DNA of 64,000 bases. Source: an uncultured Cohaesibacter sp. Its GTDB lineage: Bacteria; Pseudomonadota; Alphaproteobacteria; Rhizobiales; Cohaesibacteraceae. The position numbers were made by a program, and so were the translations under genes. Location of the stretch: contig NZ_OY762905.1 of the NCBI RefSeq assembly GCF_963666525.1, forward strand, positions 2,586,001 through 2,650,000. Reading direction: 5' to 3'. This document shows positions 27,594-35,458 of the stretch, piece by piece. The notes beneath the pieces were generated by a model. It was not told where the DNA came from. It made no database searches and saw only the letters and a list, made by a program, of their open reading frames with translations. Position 1 is the first letter of the stretch. The number at the start of each line of letters is the position of its first letter.

Positions 27594-27645
27594 AACGCAA
27601 GAAAAAGCGTCCTATTTTTGCCTCTTAAAGAGAAACAAGCTTCTC

Positions 27646-29439
27646 ATGTCTGTCATTTCGATCCGCAACCTTTCGGCTGCCTTCAAAACCCCCAATGGCT
27701 ACAGGACCGTTGTCGATGGCATCGACCTCGATATCGAGTCCGGTCAGACGGTAGCAGTTGTTGGCGAGTCCGGTTCAGGAAAAAGCGTTACGGCGCTTTC
27801 AGTCATGGGGCTTCTGCCACGTAACGTGACGCGCATTTCCGGAGAAGTTGAATTTGGTGGCAGGAACCTTCTCGCTCTCTCGGAAGAGGAGATGCTGGAA
27901 GTGCGCGGCAATGAAATTGCGATGATTTTTCAGGAGCCAATGACGTCGCTCAACCCGGTCATGACGGTCGGTCAGCAGATTGCCGAACCCCTGATTCGTC
28001 ATCGTGGCCTGCCTAGGCAACAGGCGCTGAAGAAAGCCATCCGCCTGATGGATCGCGTTCGCATCCCCGATGCCGTCAAACGCGCCCATGAATATCCGCA
28101 CGAAATGTCCGGGGGAATGTTGCAGCGAGTCATGATTGCAACAGCTCTTACGTGCTCTCCAAGGTTGCTGATTGCCGATGAGCCGACCACAGCATTAGAT
28201 GTGACAATTCAAGCCCAGATTCTCGAGTTGATCAAGGAAATACAGCAAGAATCGAACATGGGGGTAATGTTCATTACCCATGACATGGGTGTCGTTGCCG
28301 AAATTGCAGATCGGACACTGGTGATGTACCGCTCCAAGATGATCGAGCAGGGTTCGACCGAAGAAATTTTCTTGCGGCCAAAGGCGGACTATAGCCGCGA
28401 GTTGCTGGCCGCCGCGCCGCGTCTCGGTGATTTGGGAGACAGCCCGCTGCCTTGTCCCTATCCGACCAAGGATGGTACGATTGAAGAGGCTATTGATACG
28501 GTCGATCGCGAGTCCGCTCCGCTTCTGACGGTCAAAAATCTCTCGACCCGCTTTGACATCAAGAAAGGGGTGCTCGGACGTGTCCATGCACGCGTGCATG
28601 CCGTGGAGAATGTTTCGTTTGACATCCGCAAGGGCGAGACCCTGTCCCTCGTCGGAGAGTCAGGTTGCGGCAAGTCGACCACCGGGCGATCGATTTTGCA
28701 GCTCGTCAAACCCGTCCAAGGCACTGTCTTGCTAGAAGGCAAGGACGTCATGGTGCTGAAAAAGAAAGAACTCCTGCAGCTGCGGCAATCCATGCAGATG
28801 ATCTTTCAGGATCCCTTTTCAAGTCTCAACCCACGCATGCGTATCGGGGAAGCGATCGCCGAACCGATGATTGCTCACGGTATGGCGACTAGGTCAGAGG
28901 CTGCTGAGCGGGTAGCCCAACTGCTCGAACAAGTCGGGCTTGATCCGGATATGGCTCCACGCTGGCCACATGAATTCTCTGGCGGGCAGCGTCAGCGGAT
29001 CGCTATCGCCAGAGCACTCGGCTTGCGCCCGCGCCTGATTGTCGCCGATGAGGCTGTTTCCGCCCTCGATGTGACCATCAAGGCGCAAGTCGTCAACCTG
29101 ATGATGAGGCTGCAAAAGGAAATGGGGCTGGCCTATCTATTTATCAGCCATGACATGGCTGTCGTTGAGCGCATCAGCCACCGGGTCGCCGTCATGCTGC
29201 TGGGTGAGATTGTCGAGATCGGTCCCCGTGATCAGATATTCGCCAACCCGGTCCATCCTTACACCCGCCGTCTTCTCTCAGCAGTACCGGAACCAGATCC
29301 AGCCCGGCGCCACATGTCGCGTAATATCGAACTCCGTGAACTCAAAAGCCCCATTTTTCCCGCAGACCATGTCCCCTACGACCGCCATTACGATAATGTC
29401 GGCCCCGGCCATTTCGTGATGCGAGACCAAACCAACTAA
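27646..29439 (+). CDS. Fused DppD-DppF-type ABC ATPase (GsiA-like)
   Basis: 597 residues with two complete ATP-binding cassettes. Walker A motifs are GESGSGKSV and GESGCGKST; signature motifs are MSGGMLQRVMIA and FSGGQRQRIAIA; Walker B motifs are LLIADEPTTALD and LIVADEAVSALD. Each cassette has the oligopeptide C-terminal extension (HPYTRRLLSAVPEPDP in the second). It energises the permeases of the divergent operon, because no other ATPase is encoded there. It is the first gene of a run of six closely spaced metabolic and regulatory genes. Confidence 0.95.
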   Translation: MSVISIRNLSAAFKTPNGYRTVVDGIDLDIESGQTVAVVGESGSGKSVTALSVMGLLPRNVTRISGEVEFGGRNLLALSEEEMLEVRGNEIAMIFQEPMTSLNPVMTVGQQIAEPLIRHRGLPRQQALKKAIRLMDRVRIPDAVKRAHEYPHEMSGGMLQRVMIATALTCSPRLLIADEPTTALDVTIQAQILELIKEIQQESNMGVMFITHDMGVVAEIADRTLVMYRSKMIEQGSTEEIFLRPKADYSRELLAAAPRLGDLGDSPLPCPYPTKDGTIEEAIDTVDRESAPLLTVKNLSTRFDIKKGVLGRVHARVHAVENVSFDIRKGETLSLVGESGCGKSTTGRSILQLVKPVQGTVLLEGKDVMVLKKKELLQLRQSMQMIFQDPFSSLNPRMRIGEAIAEPMIAHGMATRSEAAERVAQLLEQVGLDPDMAPRWPHEFSGGQRQRIAIARALGLRPRLIVADEAVSALDVTIKAQVVNLMMRLQKEMGLAYLFISHDMAVVERISHRVAVMLLGEIVEIGPRDQIFANPVHPYTRRLLSAVPEPDPARRHMSRNIELRELKSPIFPADHVPYDRHYDNVGPGHFVMRDQTN

Positions 29440-29453
29440 CAGAAACAGCCTCC

Positions 29454-30119
29454 ATGTCACGCATCATCGTTCTCAATCCAAACAGTTCCCGCAAGGTAAC
29501 AGACCGTATTGCAACCAGTCTTATGGGTCTGGCAAAAACGACCAGCCACGAAATCATCTGCGACCGCCTGATCAACGCGCCATTAGGCATTGAAACGGAT
29601 GCAGATGTCGCAACAGTCGGCCCAATGGTCGTGGACTATGCCTCCAATATGACTGGCAATATTCTTGTCGCCGCCTGCTTCTCAGATCCGGGCGTAGAGA
29701 CGATCCGACAGCAGGCTTTACCTGTTCCGGTCATCGGAATCTCCGAGGCGGGCTATTACTCAGCGCTACAGCTTGGGCGCAAATTCGGCGTAATTTCGCT
29801 CGGCCCATCCTCTATTGCCCGCCATGCAGAACGTATCCGGTTTCTCGGCTTGGAAGAGCGGCTGGCCGGGGATCTGTCTGCCGACCTGTCCGTCGAAGAA
29901 TCCGGTGACCCGGGCTTGTCTCGCGATAAGGTAATCGAGGCGGGCAAACGACTTGCCAAAGACTTCGGAGCTGACGTGCTCATACTTGGTTGTGCCGGGA
30001 TGGGAGCGCAGCGTCCCTTTCTGCAGGAGGCAATAGGCTTGCCTGTGGTCGATCCGGTACAGGCCGGTGTGTCAGCCGCTCTCAATTTTCTAAATTTGAA
30101 CTATAATATAAAGGCTTGA
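29454..30119 (+). CDS. Asp/Glu/hydantoin racemase family protein
   Basis: 221 residues with the two-cysteine acid-base pair of the family: Cys75 in VAACFSDPG and Cys180 in LILGCAGMG, plus the N-terminal LNPNSS phosphate or carboxylate loop. Homologues racemise 5-substituted hydantoins, allantoin or aspartate. Placement directly before a cyclic-amidohydrolase gene is the classical layout of hydantoin utilisation. It lies 14 bp after the ATPase gene and 4 bp before the hydrolase gene. Confidence 0.9.
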   Translation: MSRIIVLNPNSSRKVTDRIATSLMGLAKTTSHEIICDRLINAPLGIETDADVATVGPMVVDYASNMTGNILVAACFSDPGVETIRQQALPVPVIGISEAGYYSALQLGRKFGVISLGPSSIARHAERIRFLGLEERLAGDLSADLSVEESGDPGLSRDKVIEAGKRLAKDFGADVLILGCAGMGAQRPFLQEAIGLPVVDPVQAGVSAALNFLNLNYNIKA

Positions 30120-30123
30120 ACTG

Positions 30124-31485
30124 ATGGATCTTCTCCTCCGTGGAACGATTGTTACACCCGTGGCCCCGCTGCCAGGTGGGTGGATTGCCATTCAAGGTGA
30201 CAAGATTGCCGCCATTGGTGATGCAACCCAAACTCCGCCAGAAGCGAACAAGGTTGTCGACTATGGTGAAAACCTGATCCTCCCCGGCGTTATTGACGGT
30301 CAGACCCACGCGACCAGCGCACAGGGGCTTGTTGGCATCGCCGATACCACGCGCTCCGCCATTGCCGGCGGCGTCACGACCCTTGTCGATATGCCATACG
30401 ATAGCCCCGAACCGCTGGACCGGCCAGAACGACTTGAGGCAAAAAGTGCAGCGATTGCCCAATATGGCTATGCCGACATGGCGCTATACGGCACCGTGAC
30501 AAAAGACAGTGGCGTCCAGCATATCAGGTCCCTGATTGATGGCGGCGTCGCGGCCTTTAAGATTTCATCGTTTGAAAGTTCTCCCACTCGTTTTCCCCGC
30601 ATTGGCGCCGACCTGATGCTTGACATCATGGAAGAGCTGGCACCAACCGATGTGCCTCTTGGCCTGCACAATGAGGATCAGGAAATCGTGCTTGATCGCA
30701 TGGATCGTGCACGCAAGGCCGGAGAGAATGGTATTTCCGCGCACTCCAACTCCCGCCCACCTGCAGCAGAATTGGCAGCAACAGCTCAGTTCCTTGCACT
30801 GGCTCAGGCAACCGGAGCCCATGCCCATCCAGTGCATCTGTCCTGTGGCGAGGGCTTTGAAATCGTTCGAGCCTTTGCTGATCTGGGCGTCCGTGCAACC
30901 GGGGAAACCTGCGTGCATTATCTGTGGTTCGATGCCGCTCGCGATGGCACGCGCCTTGGTCCGCGCATGAAGGTCAACCCGCCGATCCGCCCGGGTGAAA
31001 CCGATGCCCTCTGGGACGCAGTGATGGAAGGGGACGTGGCTTTCACTTCCTCGGATCATTCCAGCTGGCCAATCGATGGTAAACTCACAGACTCGATTTT
31101 TGATGCCGGAGCCGGAGTACCGGGCCTTGAAACTCTGTTGCCAGCCTTCTTTACAGCGGCAGAGGCTCGCGGTATGGACGCAGCGATGCTGACCGCCCAA
31201 CAGCTTTCCGAGCGGCCAGCCCGTTTCTTTGGTATTGCCGATCGCAAGGGATCCATTCAGGTAGGGCAGGATGCCGATCTGGTCATTCTTGAACAGGGTG
31301 CGTTCATCTGGGATGAAGCATCGGCACGCGATGGTCTTTGCTGGTCTCCGTTCCATGGCGAATGCTTCACTGTCCGTGTTGCTTCCACCTATCTGCGCGG
31401 CACGCTCGGCTTTGATGGCCAGACCATAACCGCCAAAGAAGGCTCCGGCCGCTTTGTGAAACGCGGCTCTGCTCGCTGGTACTAA
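30124..31485 (+). CDS. Cyclic amidohydrolase (dihydroorotase/allantoinase/hydantoinase type) with altered metal site
   Basis: 453 residues. The expected metal ligands are the carboxylated Lys146 (GVAAFKISSF), His182 (GLHNED), His238 (HPVHLSCGEG) and Asp311 (FTSSDHSSW), all present. The first HxH motif reads DGQTHATS, so the first ligand is Gln60 and only His62 remains. Family enzymes open cyclic amide rings (hydantoin, allantoin, dihydropyrimidine). The Gln could mean a mononuclear site or an unusual substrate. Together with the racemase it implies stereoselective ring opening of an imported heterocycle. Confidence 0.88.
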   Translation: MDLLLRGTIVTPVAPLPGGWIAIQGDKIAAIGDATQTPPEANKVVDYGENLILPGVIDGQTHATSAQGLVGIADTTRSAIAGGVTTLVDMPYDSPEPLDRPERLEAKSAAIAQYGYADMALYGTVTKDSGVQHIRSLIDGGVAAFKISSFESSPTRFPRIGADLMLDIMEELAPTDVPLGLHNEDQEIVLDRMDRARKAGENGISAHSNSRPPAAELAATAQFLALAQATGAHAHPVHLSCGEGFEIVRAFADLGVRATGETCVHYLWFDAARDGTRLGPRMKVNPPIRPGETDALWDAVMEGDVAFTSSDHSSWPIDGKLTDSIFDAGAGVPGLETLLPAFFTAAEARGMDAAMLTAQQLSERPARFFGIADRKGSIQVGQDADLVILEQGAFIWDEASARDGLCWSPFHGECFTVRVASTYLRGTLGFDGQTITAKEGSGRFVKRGSARWY

Positions 31486-31500
31486 TGAAAAGGACTCTCC

Positions 31501-32427
31501 ATGGCTCTTCTAACTTCCGACACCAAGGGTGTCTTCTCGATCTCGGTCACGCCCTTTGACGAACAGGGTGCTATCGATTTTGACAGTCTTGATCGGGTGA
31601 CAGACTTCTATCTGGAAAAGGGGTCAACGGGTATCACCGTGCTGGGCATGATGGGCGAAGCACCCAAGATGACGCAGGCTGAAGCCGTTGACATCGCCGG
31701 ACGCGTGATCAAGCGCGCCAATGGCGCTCCCATCGTTGTTGGCGTCTCGGCGCCGGGGCTTGCTGCCATCTCCGATTTGTCAAAGACGGTGATGGATCTG
31801 GGGGCTGCCGGTGTTATGATCGCCCCTCCGGGCAACCTCAAGACCAACGAGCAGATCATCGCCTATTATGCCAATGCCTGCGAAGCGGCCGGGGCCGGAG
31901 TGCCGGTGGTCCTGCAGGACTTTCCGTTGAGCACCGGGGTCAATATCTCGACCGATACCCTTGGCACGATCATCGACCAGAACGAGCAGATCGTCATGCT
32001 CAAGCATGAAGACTGGCCGGGTCTGGAGAAGATCAGTGCCGTGCGTGAGGCCGAGAAAGCCGGTCGCCGTCGCATTTCGATCCTGTGTGGCAACGGCGCG
32101 CTGTTCCTGCCCGAATCCATGGCACGTGGCGCCAATGGTGCCATGACGGGCTTTGCCTATATCGAAATGCTGCGCGATATCGTGGCCTTTGCCGAAAAGG
32201 GCGACATGGACAAGGCACAGGATATCTATGATGCCTATCTGCCGCTCGTCTGTTATGAACAGCAGCCGGGGCTTGGCCTTGCCGTTCGCAAATATGTGTT
32301 GCAGAAACGGGGCGTGATCGCCTCCGAAGCGATGCGCAAACCGGGCAAGGGGCTGACGGCTGCGGCCCGCAGTGAGGTCGATCGCATCATTGATCGACAG
32401 GAAAATAGATTGAAGGAGCTTGGCTGA
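31501..32427 (+). CDS. DapA/NAL-family Schiff-base lyase or synthase
   Basis: 308-residue TIM-barrel protein. The Schiff-base lysine is Lys168 (IVMLKHEDWPG) and the carboxylate-binding loop is LGMMGEAPKMT. The catalytic tyrosine found in DapA (LYNVP) is replaced by Gln139-Asp140 (VVLQDFPLSTG), so it is not a true dihydrodipicolinate synthase. Relatives with such changes are aldolases, dehydratases or decarboxylases of keto acids. AAGGACTCTCC precedes the ATG. The stop overlaps the next ATG by one base. Confidence 0.87.
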   Translation: MALLTSDTKGVFSISVTPFDEQGAIDFDSLDRVTDFYLEKGSTGITVLGMMGEAPKMTQAEAVDIAGRVIKRANGAPIVVGVSAPGLAAISDLSKTVMDLGAAGVMIAPPGNLKTNEQIIAYYANACEAAGAGVPVVLQDFPLSTGVNISTDTLGTIIDQNEQIVMLKHEDWPGLEKISAVREAEKAGRRRISILCGNGALFLPESMARGANGAMTGFAYIEMLRDIVAFAEKGDMDKAQDIYDAYLPLVCYEQQPGLGLAVRKYVLQKRGVIASEAMRKPGKGLTAAARSEVDRIIDRQENRLKELG

Positions 32428-33197
32428 TGGATTTCGGTCTGAAAGGAAAACGCGCACTCGTGTTGGGTGCCAGTCGTGGCCTTGGTGCCGCCTCGGCCAT
32501 CCTGCTGGCCGAGGAAGGCGCTGACGTCATTGCTGCCTCCCGGTCCGGAGCGTTGCCTGCTGGCTTGCCCGAGAGCCTCAAGGACAAGGTAAGCACCATC
32601 AAGCTTGATCTGGCAGATGCCGGATCGGTGAGCGATGTGATTGCGTTTCTTGGTGAGACGCCGGTGGACATTCTGGTCAACAACTGTGGTGGACCGGCTG
32701 CCGGTCCGGCCAAGGGCCAGAGTGTGGAAGCCTGGATTGCCGCCTTCAACGCCATGGCAACGCCAATCTTCGCGATTACCGACAAGGCGCTGGAAGCGAT
32801 GACCGACAAGGGCTGGGGCCGCGTGGTGACCATCGGCTCGTCCGGCATCGTCAGCCCCATCCCCAATCTGGCACTGTCCAATGGTGTGCGCGGCGCGATC
32901 GCTGGCTGGTCGAAGACGCTGGCAAGCGAAGTGGCTGCCTCCGGCATTACCGTCAACATGGTACTGCCGGGTCGCATTGCGACGGACCGGCTTGCCGAGC
33001 TTGATGCAGGCAAGGCCAAGAAAAGCGGCCAGTCTGTCGAAGAGGTCAAGGCTGCATCACGCGCAACCATTCCAGCCGCCCGTTATGGCAAGCCGGAAGA
33101 GTTCGGTGCCGTCGTCACCTTCCTGTGCTCGGAACAGGCCAGCTTCATCACCGGCTCGATGATCCGGGTCGATGGCGGCATGATCAAGGGCATGTAA
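32427..33197 (+). CDS. SDR-family oxidoreductase lacking the canonical Tyr/Lys
   Basis: 256 residues. The cofactor loop GASRGLG, NNCGGPAAGP and a C-terminal IRVDGGMIKGM are typical. The usual YxxxK is replaced: the segment reads NLALSNGVRGAIAGWSKTLA, with Leu150 and Val154 at the Tyr and Lys positions; Ser138/139 remains. This fits a known BKR-like subgroup that uses a different residue set, so it may still bind NAD(P) but need not be a standard dehydrogenase. It overlaps both neighbours by one base (TGATG and TAATG), so translation is coupled. Confidence 0.88.
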   Translation: MDFGLKGKRALVLGASRGLGAASAILLAEEGADVIAASRSGALPAGLPESLKDKVSTIKLDLADAGSVSDVIAFLGETPVDILVNNCGGPAAGPAKGQSVEAWIAAFNAMATPIFAITDKALEAMTDKGWGRVVTIGSSGIVSPIPNLALSNGVRGAIAGWSKTLASEVAASGITVNMVLPGRIATDRLAELDAGKAKKSGQSVEEVKAASRATIPAARYGKPEEFGAVVTFLCSEQASFITGSMIRVDGGMIKGM

Positions 33198-34342
33198 TGA
33201 GTACCATAGAAAGCATTGACCGACGCGGGACGGATAGCAACAAGTGGCGGGACGTACCAGAGGGCTATATCCCTCTGCCCGTTGCTGATATGGATTATGC
33301 CACAGATCCTATCATCCTTGAAGCGATCCGGCATCGACTTGAACATCCTGTGCTTGGCTATGGCTCCGCAACTGACACCTTGCGGCAAACGCTGGTCCGC
33401 TATATGGCAGACCAGTTCGGTTGGGTCATCGAACCCGACTGGCTCGTTTTCCTGCCCGGCGTGGAACCGGGCTTCAACATGGCGCTCAATGCCTTCACGA
33501 CGCCCGGACAGACCGTGATGCAGGAGTATCCTGTCTACAAACCGCTGCGGGTCGCTCCTCAAACATGGGGATTGCAGACCGCCGCAGTTTGGCAAGCTCC
33601 TGATGGGAACGGGCGCTGGACGAGCAGCCATGGCCAGCTCTCCGACGCAGCAGCCCGATCAAGCATCATGCTTCTGTGCAATCCGCAAAACCCGACGGGC
33701 CGCGTCTACACCAGGGCTGAGCTGGAAGAACGGATCGCGCTTTGCCTGGAACATGATTTGTTGCTGATTTCCGATGAGATTCACAGCGGCCTCACTCTGG
33801 ATGATCGGCCGCATATTCCTGCCGCATCTCTCGGCAAGGACATCGAGGCCAAATCGGTCACCCTGATGGCGGCCAGCAAGACGTGGAATATCGCCGGTCT
33901 CAAGGCAGCCTTTGCAATTGTACCAGATGCGGACATGCGGGCCCGGTTTGTCGGTGCCAAGATGGGGTTGGTGGATAGCGTCAACATTCTCGGGCTTGCA
34001 GCCATGGAAGCTGCCTACTCCCAGGGCGAGCCTTGGCGACAGGCCGTACGAAACCGTATTGCGAAGAATCGGAATCTCTTCCATAAATTTTTGGACACGC
34101 ATATCTCGAAGGCTCATTCAACGCCAGCTGAGGCCAGCTTTCTTGCTTGGATGGACTTGTCTGCATATGATTTGGGACAACCCGCAGCGAGCTGGCTGCG
34201 GACAAACGTCAAGTTGCTGGTGAGCCCGGGAAGCGATTTTGGTGAGTCTCTGGATAGCTGGATTCGACTGAATTTTGCGTGCTCGGAAGCGCTCCTTACG
34301 GAAGCTCTTGAACGGATGGCAATCGAACTGAAAAACAAATAG
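33197..34342 (+). CDS. PLP-dependent C-S lyase / aminotransferase, PatB/MalY family
   Basis: 381 residues, fold-type I PLP enzyme. The internal aldimine is formed by Lys228 (MAASKTWNIAGLK). The cofactor site has CNPQNPTGRV and ISDEIHSGLTL, and the N-terminal signature is LPVADMDYATDPII. PatB/MalY enzymes cleave the C-S bond of cystathionine-type or S-substituted cysteine substrates to pyruvate, ammonia and a thiol. The start is the ATG overlapping the SDR stop (TAATG); the longer open frame lies inside the SDR gene. It points to a sulfur amino acid, or its S-conjugate, as a pathway intermediate. Confidence 0.9.
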   Translation: MSTIESIDRRGTDSNKWRDVPEGYIPLPVADMDYATDPIILEAIRHRLEHPVLGYGSATDTLRQTLVRYMADQFGWVIEPDWLVFLPGVEPGFNMALNAFTTPGQTVMQEYPVYKPLRVAPQTWGLQTAAVWQAPDGNGRWTSSHGQLSDAAARSSIMLLCNPQNPTGRVYTRAELEERIALCLEHDLLLISDEIHSGLTLDDRPHIPAASLGKDIEAKSVTLMAASKTWNIAGLKAAFAIVPDADMRARFVGAKMGLVDSVNILGLAAMEAAYSQGEPWRQAVRNRIAKNRNLFHKFLDTHISKAHSTPAEASFLAWMDLSAYDLGQPAASWLRTNVKLLVSPGSDFGESLDSWIRLNFACSEALLTEALERMAIELKNK

Positions 34343-34357
34343 CCAGAGGTAGCAGGT

Positions 34358-35086
34358 ATGGCGCGAGCAAAGAGCGCAGCAGCAGACTCCAGTGACAACA
34401 AACGCGCCAGCCAGCGCAACGAAAAAGCGAAGTCCCTCGCCGATCAGGCTTATTGCCAGCTGCGCGAGGACATCATCACTTGCAAGTTGCACCCGGGCAA
34501 TGACTTGAGCGAGCAGGACCTTGCTGAATCTCTCAAGATGAGCAAGACACCGGTCAGAGAAGCGCTGGCCAGGCTCGCCCTTGAAGGTCTTGTCGAGGTA
34601 TTTCCCCGCCGGGGTTACAGGGTTACTCCTGTGACGGTCAAGAGTGTCAATGATGTCTTCACGGTGCGCAAGGCCCTCGAAGGAGTCGCCTGCGAACTTG
34701 CTGCAGTGCGTATGGACGGGAGCGAGATTGATCAGGTAGAGGAGCTGTCTCAGGCGCGCTATATCCCGGGCGAGGAGCCAACGGTTGCGTCCTTCATCAA
34801 GGCCAACAACGCCTTTCACAGCGCCATTGCGGAAGCCTCCCGAGTGCCAAGGCTCAAGCAGTTGATCGACAGCTATCTGGAAGAATCCACCCGCCTGTTC
34901 CATATGGGCGCCGCGGTCCGCGATGTGAACCCGGAAACGATCAAGGATCACGCTCGCATCGTTACCGCTCTGCGAGCACATGATCCGGATGCCGCCCGAG
35001 AAGCCATTCATGAGCATACAGAAAACACGAGGCACGGACTTTTGACAGCGCTTATTTCCGATAGGGAATCCCTGTTGGTACTTTAG
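34358..35086 (+). CDS. GntR-family transcriptional regulator (FCD/FadR subgroup)
   Basis: 242 residues: winged-helix domain at ~25-95 (AYCQLREDIITCKLHPGNDL, LKMSKTPVREALARL, VFPRRGYRVTPV), then an all-helical FCD ligand domain with likely metal ligands (His157-type FHSAIAEAS, HARIVTALRAHD, HEHTENTRHG). These regulators are usually repressors released by a pathway intermediate. As the last gene of the operon it probably controls both arms of the cluster through the TGATATATCTA elements. Confidence 0.92.
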   Translation: MARAKSAAADSSDNKRASQRNEKAKSLADQAYCQLREDIITCKLHPGNDLSEQDLAESLKMSKTPVREALARLALEGLVEVFPRRGYRVTPVTVKSVNDVFTVRKALEGVACELAAVRMDGSEIDQVEELSQARYIPGEEPTVASFIKANNAFHSAIAEASRVPRLKQLIDSYLEESTRLFHMGAAVRDVNPETIKDHARIVTALRAHDPDAAREAIHEHTENTRHGLLTALISDRESLLVL

Positions 35087-35279
35087 CAGCCAAGTTTATC
35101 GCTCGCGTGCGCTTCGATGCGCGATCGGATCGATTTCTCGGTCCCTTGAATGGCCCGTGAATCCGATGATAAACGAGGTTTCGGTTGGTCATCAAGGCGC
35201 CTGGTGAACAGTTTCTGTCAATCCCGAAGGCGCTCTCGGATTGACAGAAAGTCACCTTCAGCCCTCCTCCGAATCCATT

Positions 35280-35438
35280 TCAATGGGCCATGAAGGCCGG
35301 GACTTTGAAGGTCTCTATGATCTCCGAGGTAACGCCCTCGATCACGCGGGCTACGGGCGGATCAATGCCCCCGACCAGCGACAGAAGAAGCCCCGGTGTG
35401 TCTGGAATGAAGGGGCCTTCCGTCGCCAGTGTTGTCAT
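35280..35438 (-). pseudogene. Short open frame, possible gene remnant
   Basis: A 52-codon leftward frame 20 bp after the TRAP permease stop. It reads MTTLATEGPFIPDTPGLLLS and then VARVIEGVTSEIIETF. The composition looks protein-like, but there is no clear ribosome site and I do not recognise a family. It may be the relic of a gene once downstream of the TRAP operon. The remaining bases of the 35087-35458 gap hold nothing I can support. Confidence 0.3.
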
Positions 35439-35458
35439 CAGGTATTGTTTCCACGCGG

